Origin: Actinomadura madurae
GTDB taxonomy: Bacteria; Actinomycetota; Actinomycetes; Streptosporangiales; Streptosporangiaceae
Assembly (NCBI RefSeq): GCF_900115095.1
Contig: NZ_FOVH01000003.1
Span: 1 to 64,000 of the forward strand
Direction of reading: 5' to 3'
DNA length: 64,000 nt
Part shown: positions 1 to 7,768 of the stretch, piece by piece
Numbering within the stretch: the first letter of the stretch is position 1
Layout of the letters: each line of letters opens with the position of its first letter
Made by a program: the position numbers and the translations under genes
The notes under the pieces: generated by a model
Told to the model about the DNA's origin: nothing
Database searches by the model: none
What the model saw: only the letters and a program-made list of their open reading frames with translations

Positions 1-223
1 CGGTCTGGGCCGGGGTCTTGGACGGGGACGCGCGGGGGCCGCTGCGCCGATCGGCCAGCCCGTCCCATCCCTGCCGCCGGTACCGGCCCACCCAGCGGTG
101 CGCGCATTGCCGCGACACTCCCAGCTCGGCCGCGACGTGGGCGACCGGGCGGCCACCGAACACGACACGGCGAACCAGCAGGCATCTGCCGTGGAAAGTC
201 AGACGGGCGTTAGCGTGGCTCAC
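1..223 (-). CDS. IS481 family transposase, N-terminal part (3' end off window)
   Basis: Reading leftwards from a GTG at 223 gives an open frame of 74 codons that starts MSHANARLTFHGR and continues with GGRPVAHVAAELGVSRQCAH and RYRRQGWDGLADRRS. This is the helix-turn-helix leader of IS481/IS3-superfamily transposases, where the HTH binds the element ends before the DDE domain. Only the HTH part is in the window; the catalytic DDE domain would lie to the left and cannot be checked. No frame disruption is visible in the part present. A 50-nt hairpin sits directly in front of the start codon and may limit expression. Confidence 0.75.
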   Translation of the reverse strand, partial: MSHANARLTFHGRCLLVRRVVFGGRPVAHVAAELGVSRQCAHRWVGRYRRQGWDGLADRRSGPRASPSKTPAQT

Positions 224-225
224 TG

Positions 226-275
226 AGACCTCCGGGTGCTGGTGAAGCGTGCAACTCCACTACGCCCGGAGGTCT
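226..275. repeat. 11-bp inverted repeat in front of the IS481 transposase start
   Basis: Arms AGACCTCCGGG (226-236) and CCCGGAGGTCT (265-275) are perfect complements separated by 28 nt. In a leftward transcript the hairpin ends three bases before the GTG start of the transposase. Hairpins at this place in insertion sequences can block translation of transcripts that read in from outside; that role is inferred here. Confidence 0.6.
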
Positions 276-474
276 TCTTGCTGATCAAACACCTACCGGT
301 CAGGTGTCACCAAGATCATGGCCAAGTACAGCTAGCGCGCCGTCCCCGGGGGAGGGCCTGCCCCGCCGGCCGCGGGCCGAGGGCAGGTCTAGACCTCATG
401 ACCGGCTCGGCTAGCCTAGCCAGTTGAGCCTTACAAGGACTGCTGGCCAGGTGTAGGAAAGGGACAGCAACAGC

Positions 475-1692
475 ATGCCCAAGATCAAAGTAGCGGGCCC
501 GGTCGTCGAACTCGACGGCGACGAAATGACGCGGATCATCTGGAAATTCATCAAGGACCAGCTGATCCTGCCTTACCTCGATGTGGACCTGAAGTACTAC
601 GACCTGGGAATCGAGCACCGTGACGCCACGGACGACCAGGTCACCGTCGACGCCGCCAACGCCATCAAGCAGCACGGCGTGGGCGTCAAGTGCGCGACCA
701 TCACCCCCGACGAGGCGCGCGTCGAGGAGTTCGGCCTGAAGAAGATGTGGCGGTCCCCGAACGGGACGATCCGCAACATCCTGGGCGGCGTGATCTTCCG
801 TGAGCCGATCGTTGCGTCCAACATCCCCCGCCTGGTGCCCGGCTGGACGAAGCCGATCATCATCGGCCGCCACGCCCACGGCGACCAGTACAAGGCCACC
901 GACTTCGTCGTCCCCGGCCCGGGCAAGGTGACGATCACCTACACCCCGCAGGACGGCTCCGAGCCGATGGAGCTGGAGATCGCCGACTTCCCCGGCGGCG
1001 GGGTCGCGATGGGCATGTACAACTTCGACGACTCGATCCGCGACTTCGCCCGGACGAGCATGCGGTACGCGCTCAACCGCGAGATGCCGCTGTACATGTC
1101 CACGAAGAACACGATCCTCAAGGCCTACGACGGCCGGTTCAAGGACCTCTTCCAGGAGATCTACGAGACCGAGTTCAAGGCCGAGTTCGAGGCCAAGGGC
1201 CTCACCTACGAGCACCGCCTCATCGACGACATGGTCGCCGCGGCGCTCAAGTGGGAGGGCGGGTTCGTCTGGGCGGCCAAGAACTACGACGGCGACGTCC
1301 AGTCCGACACCCTCGCGCAGGGCTTCGGCTCGCTCGGCCTCATGACGTCGGTCCTCATGACCCCGGACGGCAAGACCGTCGAGGCCGAGGCCGCGCACGG
1401 CACGGTGACCCGGCACTACCGGCAGCACCAGCAGGGCAAGCCGACGTCGACCAACCCGATCGCGTCGATCTTCGCCTGGACCCGCGGCCTCGAGCACCGC
1501 GGCAAGCTCGACAACAACCCGGAGCTGATCGGCTTCGCCCGCGACCTCGAAGAGGTCTGCGTCAAGACCGTCGAAGGCGGCCAGATGACCAAGGACCTGG
1601 CTCTCCTTGTCGGCAAGGACACGCCTTTCCTGACGACGCAGGAATTCCTGGAGGCTCTCGACACCAACCTCCAGAAGAAGATCAACGGATAG
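475..1692 (+). CDS. icd: NADP-dependent isocitrate dehydrogenase
   Basis: Oxidative decarboxylation of isocitrate to 2-oxoglutarate with NADP in the TCA cycle, cytosolic. The 405-residue protein belongs to the homodimeric subfamily also found in eukaryotes (about 400-415 residues). Visible landmarks: substrate loop [15 protein letters not shown] (91-105), [13 protein letters not shown] with the catalytic Tyr139 (131-143), [10 protein letters not shown] (211-220), metal-binding aspartates in DDMVA (251-255) and YDGDVQSD (271-278), and the NADP motif [11 protein letters not shown] (306-316). A purine-rich ribosome site (AGGAAAGGGA) precedes the ATG by about 10 nt. The gene is followed by a CRISPR-like relic and a strong terminator, so it is probably transcribed alone; mdh next door is a pathway neighbour. 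Confidence 0.97.
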   Translation: MPKIKVAGPVVELDGDEMTRIIWKFIKDQLILPYLDVDLKYYDLGIEHRDATDDQVTVDAANAIKQHGVGVKCATITPDEARVEEFGLKKMWRSPNGTIRNILGGVIFREPIVASNIPRLVPGWTKPIIIGRHAHGDQYKATDFVVPGPGKVTITYTPQDGSEPMELEIADFPGGGVAMGMYNFDDSIRDFARTSMRYALNREMPLYMSTKNTILKAYDGRFKDLFQEIYETEFKAEFEAKGLTYEHRLIDDMVAAALKWEGGFVWAAKNYDGDVQSDTLAQGFGSLGLMTSVLMTPDGKTVEAEAAHGTVTRHYRQHQQGKPTSTNPIASIFAWTRGLEHRGKLDNNPELIGFARDLEEVCVKTVEGGQMTKDLALLVGKDTPFLTTQEFLEALDTNLQKKING

Positions 1693-1703
1693 TATTCAAG
1701 GGA

Positions 1704-1791
1704 TTGCTCCCCGCACATGCGGGATGGTCCCGACTTCGCCCTGCTGGTCGGGCGTGACACACCGTGGTCCCCGCGCACGCGGGGTTGAAGG
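1704..1791 (+). CRISPR. Degenerate two-repeat type I-E CRISPR relic
   Basis: Two related 28-nt units flank exactly 32 nt (spacer 1732-1763). Unit 1 (1704-1731) contains CTCCCCGCACATGCGGGATG and ends in GTCCC; unit 2 (1764-1791) contains GTCCCCGCGCACGCGGGGTT. The CCCCGC cores lie 60 bp apart (1709 and 1769). Actinobacterial type I-E repeats are 28-29 nt, carry a GTCCCCGC...GCGGGG palindrome and have 32-33 nt spacers, so core, palindrome and period all fit. The 3' half of unit 2 has decayed, as terminal repeats often do. No cas gene is in the window. The alternative is two unrelated GC hairpins ending icd transcription; the 32-nt spacing argues against it. Confidence 0.55.
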
Positions 1792-1820
1792 CCGTCCCGG
1801 ATTCGTTCCGGGGCGGCCTT
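1788..1820 (+). terminator. Intrinsic terminator-like hairpin after icd
   Basis: Arms 1788-1801 (AAGGCCGTCCCGGA) and 1807-1820 pair over 14 bp with one G-U pair around a 5-nt loop. There is no clear U tract, as is common in high-GC actinomycetes. It separates icd from mdh. Confidence 0.7.
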
Positions 1821-1896
1821 CCGCGTGTCCGGGGACCGGGGGCATGCCGGGTGGTGAACCTGGCCGGTGGCGGGTAGGGGGCGCGCGATAGCCTGA

Positions 1897-2997
<1,101 letters not shown>

Positions 2998-3010
2998 CCC
3001 TTGTGCGGAC

Positions 3011-3041
3011 GAGCCCCGGACCCGCCTCGGGTCCGGGGCTC
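3011..3041 (+). terminator. Terminator after mdh, perfect 14-bp stem
   Basis: GAGCCCCGGACCCG (3011-3024), loop CCT, then the exact complement at 3028-3041. It ends 16 bp before the stop codon of the convergent NmrA gene and may serve both strands. Confidence 0.8.
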
Positions 3042-3057
3042 GCCCATATCCGCTTCG

Positions 3058-3894
3058 TCACATCTCCTCTTCGAGGAGGGCGCGGAAGGCGCGCGGGGGC
3101 CGGCCGGTGACGTGCTGGACGGTGTCGGTGACGCGGTCCTCGGCTCCCTCGGCGATGGCCTGGTCCATGCCGGCGAGCATCGCGGCGAATTCCGGCGACA
3201 TCTGGCCGGTGAGGCGGTCGCGCATCTCCTCGTAGGACAGGGGGCGGTGGGTCACCGACCGGCCGGAGACCTCGGTGATGCATGTAGCGATGTCGTCGTA
3301 GCTCAGCGCCTCCGGTCCGGTGAGAACGAGATCGGTGTTCGGGGCCTGTTCGTCGGTCAGGGCGTGGACTGCGACGGCTGCGATGTCTCCGGCGTCGATG
3401 AAGCCGACCCGGCCGCTTCCGGCGGCGGTCCAGATGGTGCCGTCTTCGCGGATGCTGAGGGCGTGGACGTGCGTGCCGGTGAAGTTCTGCATGAACCAGG
3501 AGGGACGCAGCACCGCCCACTGCTCGAACAGGCCGGGCAGGGCCCGATGCACCATTCCCACCGCCGGGCCGCCCTCGGGAATGGCCGAGGAGCTGAGGAG
3601 CACCGCGCGGTGGACGCCGGCGGCGCGAGCCTGTTCGAGGAAGGGCAGCATGATCGCCGCCGGATCGACGTCGCCCGGGGGCGGCACGAGGTAGAGGCCG
3701 TCGACCCCGTCGAGGGCGGCGGCGTGGGTGGCGGGGCCGTACCAGTCGAAGGGGACCGGCTCCGCGCCGGGGACGGCGGTGGCGTGACGGCCGGCGGCCT
3801 TGACGTGGTGACCGGCGGCCGTCAGCCGCGCGGCGGTGCGGCTGCCGGTGGTCCCGGTGGCGCCGATGATCAACGTGGTGCCGGCGGTGGTCAT
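3058..3894 (-). CDS. NmrA-like NAD(P)-binding oxidoreductase
   Basis: A 278-residue Rossmann protein of the atypical short-chain dehydrogenase (NmrA/NAD(P)H azoreductase) type. The cofactor motif GATGTTG lies near residues 11-17, followed by segments typical of the family: VDGLYLVPPP, VLLSSSAI, VLRPSWFMQNF and FIDAGDIAAVAV. Its substrate cannot be read from the sequence; relatives include redox sensors and quinone reductases. The ATG at 3894 has a GGGAG site 6 nt upstream, which rules out the much longer upstream reading frame. It is divergent from a TetR gene, with a symmetric operator between them, so the TetR protein probably represses it. Confidence 0.85.
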   Translation of the reverse strand: MTTAGTTLIIGATGTTGSRTAARLTAAGHHVKAAGRHATAVPGAEPVPFDWYGPATHAAALDGVDGLYLVPPPGDVDPAAIMLPFLEQARAAGVHRAVLLSSSAIPEGGPAVGMVHRALPGLFEQWAVLRPSWFMQNFTGTHVHALSIREDGTIWTAAGSGRVGFIDAGDIAAVAVHALTDEQAPNTDLVLTGPEALSYDDIATCITEVSGRSVTHRPLSYEEMRDRLTGQMSPEFAAMLAGMDQAIAEGAEDRVTDTVQHVTGRPPRAFRALLEEEM

Positions 3895-3969
3895 CGGCTG
3901 CTCCCGGCGAAGTCGGTGCCGGGTTCTTGCACGACGAGCGGGTTCCGGCAGTCCGGACATGGGCATCCT

Positions 3970-4014
3970 CCATATCGTAGAATCTGGACCCCAGGTCCAC
4001 TTTTTACGATATGG
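3970..4014. promoter_or_regulatory. Concentric operator and divergent promoters between NmrA and TetR genes
   Basis: Outer arms CCATATCGTA (3970-3979) and TACGATATGG (4005-4014) and inner arms TGGACC (3985-3990) and GGTCCA (3994-3999) share the same centre at 3992. Each outer arm holds a TACGAT hexamer that can act as a -10 element firing outward, one towards each gene. A TetR dimer on the inner arms would cover the upstream part of both promoters. A further GGAC/GTCC half-pair lies at 4013-4025. Confidence 0.65.
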
Positions 4015-4047
4015 ACTCGGGGTCCGATTTGCAAATGGAGGAGCCGC

Positions 4048-4647
4048 GTGCCCGAGCGCAAGCCCCGCAAGGACGCCGCCCGGAACAGAAAGGCCGTCCT
4101 TGAGGCCGCCGACCACCTGTTCGCCCACTGCGAGAGCCCCGAGGACGTCACCATGGCCGACATCGCGACGGCGGCCGGTGTGGGTAAGGGAACGGCCTTC
4201 CGTGCCTTCGGCGACCGCGCCGGCCTGCTCCGCGCACTGTACGAGGCACGGCTCGAACCGATCAGGAAGGCCGTCGAAGCCGGCCCGCCACCTCTGGGGC
4301 CCACCACCCCTCCGGATCAGCGCGTGGCCGCTCTGCTCGACGCCGTCCTGTGCTTCAAGCTCGACAACCGCCCTCTCGCGCTGGCCTTGGAGGAGAGCGG
4401 AAGCAACAGCCCTTACCAGGCAGAGCATTACGAGCGGTGGCACAGCCTGCTCCAGTCCATGCTGGAGCAGATCCCCGGCCTGACCGGCATCGACTTCACC
4501 GCCCATGTGCTGCTCGCCGCCACCCGGGCCGACCTCGTCGAACGCCTGGCCGGACTAGAGGGCGTGCCGCGCGAGGAGATGCGGGCGCAACTGGCGGGCT
4601 TCGTCGCCAGAGTCATCGACTCACGCCCTCTGCCTGAAGGTGTATGA
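4048..4647 (+). CDS. TetR/AcrR family transcriptional regulator
   Basis: A 199-residue regulator. The N-terminal DNA-binding domain has the TetR pattern VTMADIATAAGVGKGTAFRA followed by FGDRAGLLRALYEAR (about 32-66); the C-terminal half is helical and would bind an unknown ligand. The GTG at 4048 follows a GGAGGA site by 5 nt, so the long in-frame extension upstream is not real. It is divergent from the NmrA oxidoreductase across a symmetric operator, which suggests autoregulation and control of that gene, perhaps by a quinone or other electrophile (inference). Confidence 0.88.
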   Translation: MPERKPRKDAARNRKAVLEAADHLFAHCESPEDVTMADIATAAGVGKGTAFRAFGDRAGLLRALYEARLEPIRKAVEAGPPPLGPTTPPDQRVAALLDAVLCFKLDNRPLALALEESGSNSPYQAEHYERWHSLLQSMLEQIPGLTGIDFTAHVLLAATRADLVERLAGLEGVPREEMRAQLAGFVARVIDSRPLPEGV

Positions 4648-4677
4648 GATGCGCCGGGATCTACGGCCGGCCGTCGG

Positions 4678-5742
4678 TCAGGCGGGGGTGGTCCTCGCCA
4701 CGTAGTAGATGTTCAGCGGGTCCCCCTCGATCGAGTGGACCTGGACGTCGGTGAAGCCCGCCTCCCCGAGCATCCGCCGGGCGGTCTGCTCTCCCCAGAC
4801 CGTGCCGAGGCCGGCGCCGCCGGTGCTCAGCGAGGTGGTCATGCAGTAGAAGACCGAGAAGCTGTAGATCGCGGGCCCGAAAGGATGGTCCAGGTTCTCC
4901 TCCAGGTTGCTGGACGCGGCGATGTCGCCCATCAGGAAGACGCCGCCGTCGCGGAGGGACGCGGCGATGGCGTCGAGGGTCTCCTGCGGCCGGGCCAGGT
5001 CGTGGATGACGTCGAAGGCGGTGACCAGGTCGTACCGTCCGGTGATCCGCGTCGCGTCGCCGATCGTGTAGCCGACGTTGTCCAGGGACAGCCGGTCGGC
5101 CTCCCTGCGCGCGGCGGCGATGCCCTCCTCCGACTGGTCGAGGCCCTGGAAGCGGCTGTTCGGGAAGGCGCGGGCCAGGACGATGGGCGCGTGCCCCTGG
5201 CCGGTGCCCACGTCCAGGACGTCGATGCCCTCGCTCAGCCGCTCGGTCAGGCCCGGGACCATCGGGACGATCGTGTCGACGAGGGCCGCGTCGTACACGC
5301 GGGCCGTCTCCTTCGCCTGGAGGGCCTGGAAGCGGGGGTAGGCGGAGTAGGGGACGCCGCCGCCTTCGCGGAACGACGCGACGACCCGCTGCTCGACCTC
5401 GCCCATCAGCGCGATGTACGGCATCAGCCCGGCGAGGTTGTCGGGGCCGGCGGCGGTGGTGAGCGAGGCGGCGTGTTCGGGAGGCAGCGTGTACGTCGCG
5501 CCGTCCGGCTCGTACTCCAGGATGCCGCCGACGACCATGCCGCCCAGCCATTCGCGCACGTACCGCTCGTCGAGCCGTGCCGCCTTGGCGATGTCGGAGC
5601 TCGTGGACGGGGGCAGCGTGCTCATGGTGTCGAACAGGCCGGCCTGGTGGCCGACGCTCACGAGGAGGGCCAGCGCTCCCTTGTTGAGGACGTCGACCAT
5701 GAGGCCGCTGAACTCCTCCTGTCGCGTGGCGTCCGGTGACAT
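4678..5742 (-). CDS. SAM-dependent methyltransferase with N-terminal winged helix (Rv2258c-like)
   Basis: A 354-residue class I methyltransferase. Residues about 1-100 form a winged-helix dimerisation domain (SSDIAKAARLDERYVREWLG). The SAM-binding fold follows with motif I VLDVGTGQGHAPIVLA near 175-190, an acidic residue after the second strand (FQGLDQSEEG), and TAFDVIHDL. The layout matches the mycobacterial Rv2258c group, whose substrate is unknown. The ATG at 5742 has a GAGGAGG site 6-7 nt upstream. It is convergent with the TetR gene, with 30 bp between them, and has its own promoter region to the right. No biosynthetic partners are adjacent. Confidence 0.85.
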   Translation of the reverse strand: MSPDATRQEEFSGLMVDVLNKGALALLVSVGHQAGLFDTMSTLPPSTSSDIAKAARLDERYVREWLGGMVVGGILEYEPDGATYTLPPEHAASLTTAAGPDNLAGLMPYIALMGEVEQRVVASFREGGGVPYSAYPRFQALQAKETARVYDAALVDTIVPMVPGLTERLSEGIDVLDVGTGQGHAPIVLARAFPNSRFQGLDQSEEGIAAARREADRLSLDNVGYTIGDATRITGRYDLVTAFDVIHDLARPQETLDAIAASLRDGGVFLMGDIAASSNLEENLDHPFGPAIYSFSVFYCMTTSLSTGGAGLGTVWGEQTARRMLGEAGFTDVQVHSIEGDPLNIYYVARTTPA

Positions 5743-6001
5743 GGCCCCTCCTCGGGATCAGAACGGCATCGTTTCTCCTCTTCGTCCCTATCGCGGCCGG
5801 GACGGCGGAGGGGAGCCGGGCGCCGAAGTATTTGCCGGATCTGGGCGAAGCCATCACTCTCCGCCCGTCGAGGTCCGCGGCACCTGATCCGCTCACGGGC
5901 GGCGCCCGGGCGAGCGGCGGGGGTGACAAAAGATCTGAAGGCGTCGGTATCGGTCGCTAGGGTGTGTGATCGCTCGGATGGTGATCGGGGGAGGCGTGCC
6001 G

Positions 6002-7768
6002 GTGGCGGAACAGGCGTTTCAGGTCGACCTGCGCGGTGTGGTGGATCTGCTGAGCCGCCATCTGTACGCGACCCCGCGGGTGTACCTGCGGGAGCTGCTG
6101 CAGAACGCGGTGGACGCGATCACGGCGCGCGGCGAGGGCGGCCGGGTCGAGATCGAGACCGGCGGCGGGACGCTGCGGGTCCACGACGACGGGGTCGGCC
6201 TCACCGAGGACGAGGTGCACACGCTGCTCGCGACGATCGGCCGGTCGTCCAAGCGGGACGAGCTGGGGTTCGCGCGGCACGACTTCCTCGGGCAGTTCGG
6301 GATCGGGCTGCTGTCCGCCTTCCTCGTCGCGGACGAGATCGAGGTCGTGACCAGGTCCGCGAAGGGCGGCGGCGCCGTCCGCTGGACGGGACGGTCCGAG
6401 GGCAGCTACCGGGTCGAGCCCGGCGAGCGGGACGAGCCCGGCACGACGGTCACGCTCCGGGCCCGGCCGGGGGCGGCGGAGCTGCTGAGCCCGCCGGTCG
6501 TCGCCGAGCTGGCCCGCACGTACGGATCGCTGCTGCCGGTGGAGCTGACCGTCGACGGGGCGACGGTCACCGGGGACGGGCCGCCGTGGCGGGCGCAGTA
6601 CCCCGACCCGGCCGCGCGCCGCCGGGCGCTGGAACGTTACTGCGAGGAGCTTTACGGGTTCGTCCCGTTCGACGTCGTCGACCTCGACGTGCCGGAGGCG
6701 GGCCTCACCGGGGTCGCGTTCGTGCTGCCGGAGCCGGTCTCGCCGACCGCCCGGTCCGCGCACCGCGTCTACCTGAAGCGGATGCTGCTGGCCGAGGGCG
6801 TCGAGGGGCTGCTGCCCGAGTGGGCGTTCTTCGCTCGGTGCGTCGTGGACGCGGGCGAGCTGCGCCCGACCGCCAGCCGCGAGGCGCTGTACGAGGACGA
6901 GCTGCTCGACGCGACCAGGCACGGGCTCGGCGACGTCCTGCGGCAGTGGCTGGTGGCGCTGGCCGAGACCGATCCGGCGAGGCTGCGCGCCTTCCTGCGG
7001 CTCCACCAGCTCGGGGTGAAGGCGATGGCCCTGCACGACGACGACATGCTGCGCATCGTGGACCGCTGGCTGGAGTACGAGACGTCCGCCGGGCCGATGA
7101 CGCTGCACGAGTTCCGCCGCCGGCACCCGGACGGCCGGTTCACCGCGAGCGTGGACGAGTTCCGGCGGCTGTCGGCGGTGGCGGGCGCGCAGGGCGTCGG
7201 CCTCGTCAACGGCGGCTACGTGCACGACACCGAGATCATCGAGCGGCTGCCCGAGGTGGACCCCGACATCCGGCTCGCCCGGCTGGACGCGGCGGAGCTG
7301 ACCACCACGTTCGGCGTCCTCGACCCGGCGGCCGAGCTGGCGCTGCGCCCGTTCCTGGCGGCGGCGCAGCGGGCCGTGGAGCGGCTCGGGTGCGAGGTGG
7401 TCGTCCGCGACTTCGATCCCGCGTCGTTGCCCGCGCTGTACCTCACGAGCCGCGACGCGCAGTTCCGCGAGGAGCTGACGCGGGCGCAGGAGGAGGCCGG
7501 CGAGCTGTGGGCGGACGTGCTCGGCGCCGTCGGCGCCACGGCCGGCGCCGACCGCCCGCAGCTGGTGCTGAACCACCGCAACCCGCTGGCCCGTCGCATC
7601 ACGGCGCTGGGGGATGGCGGGCCGGTCGAGCCGGCCGTCCAGGCCCTGTACGGGCAGGCGCTGCTGCTCGGCCACCATCCGCTGCGGCCCGCCGACACGG
7701 CGGTGCTGAACCGTTCCTTCATCGGCCTGCTGGAGTGGGCCGTCCACTCCCCGGAGGCTCCCGAATGA
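6002..7768 (+). CDS. Hsp90-family ATPase (HtpG-like chaperone)
   Basis: A 588-residue GHKL ATPase with the Hsp90 layout. The N domain has ELLQNAVDAI (ATP/Mg Glu and Asn, about 34-43), VHDDGVGLTEDE, and LGQFGIGLLSAFLVADEI. The middle domain has HRVYLKRMLL and the SRE arginine segment (TASREALYEDELL). A canonical HtpG has about 620 residues; the C-terminal dimerisation part here is divergent and carries no MEEVD tail. The start chosen is the GTG at 6002, 7 nt after GGGGGAGG; GTG 5996 is too close to that site. The stop overlaps the next start as ATGA, so it is translationally coupled to a large TPR protein. Such a pairing suggests a chaperone plus a dedicated TPR partner (inference). Confidence 0.88.
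   Translation: MAEQAFQVDLRGVVDLLSRHLYATPRVYLRELLQNAVDAITARGEGGRVEIETGGGTLRVHDDGVGLTEDEVHTLLATIGRSSKRDELGFARHDFLGQFGIGLLSAFLVADEIEVVTRSAKGGGAVRWTGRSEGSYRVEPGERDEPGTTVTLRARPGAAELLSPPVVAELARTYGSLLPVELTVDGATVTGDGPPWRAQYPDPAARRRALERYCEELYGFVPFDVVDLDVPEAGLTGVAFVLPEPVSPTARSAHRVYLKRMLLAEGVEGLLPEWAFFARCVVDAGELRPTASREALYEDELLDATRHGLGDVLRQWLVALAETDPARLRAFLRLHQLGVKAMALHDDDMLRIVDRWLEYETSAGPMTLHEFRRRHPDGRFTASVDEFRRLSAVAGAQGVGLVNGGYVHDTEIIERLPEVDPDIRLARLDAAELTTTFGVLDPAAELALRPFLAAAQRAVERLGCEVVVRDFDPASLPALYLTSRDAQFREELTRAQEEAGELWADVLGAVGATAGADRPQLVLNHRNPLARRITALGDGGPVEPAVQALYGQALLLGHHPLRPADTAVLNRSFIGLLEWAVHSPEAPE

Larger units (their letters stand above)
1..329 (-). mobile_element. Right part of an IS481-type insertion sequence, cut by the window edge
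   Basis: The N-terminal end of an IS481-type transposase is encoded leftwards from 223 and runs off the window. The stretch from about 304 to 329 (TGTCACC...AAGTACA) begins with TGT and ends with ACA, which is how terminal repeats of this family usually look, so the outer end of the element is probably near 329. The matching left end lies outside the window, so the boundary is inferred. It sits 145 bp upstream of icd, in a natural landing zone between transcription units. Confidence 0.55.

Noticed and set aside
1704..1791. A complete CRISPR-Cas locus at the icd relic
   Set aside because: Only two units are present and no cas gene is found anywhere in the window.
5966..6001. Upstream starts of the Hsp90 gene at 5966, 5978 or 5996
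   Set aside because: The strong GGGGGAGG site at 5987-5994 is correctly spaced only for the GTG at 6002.
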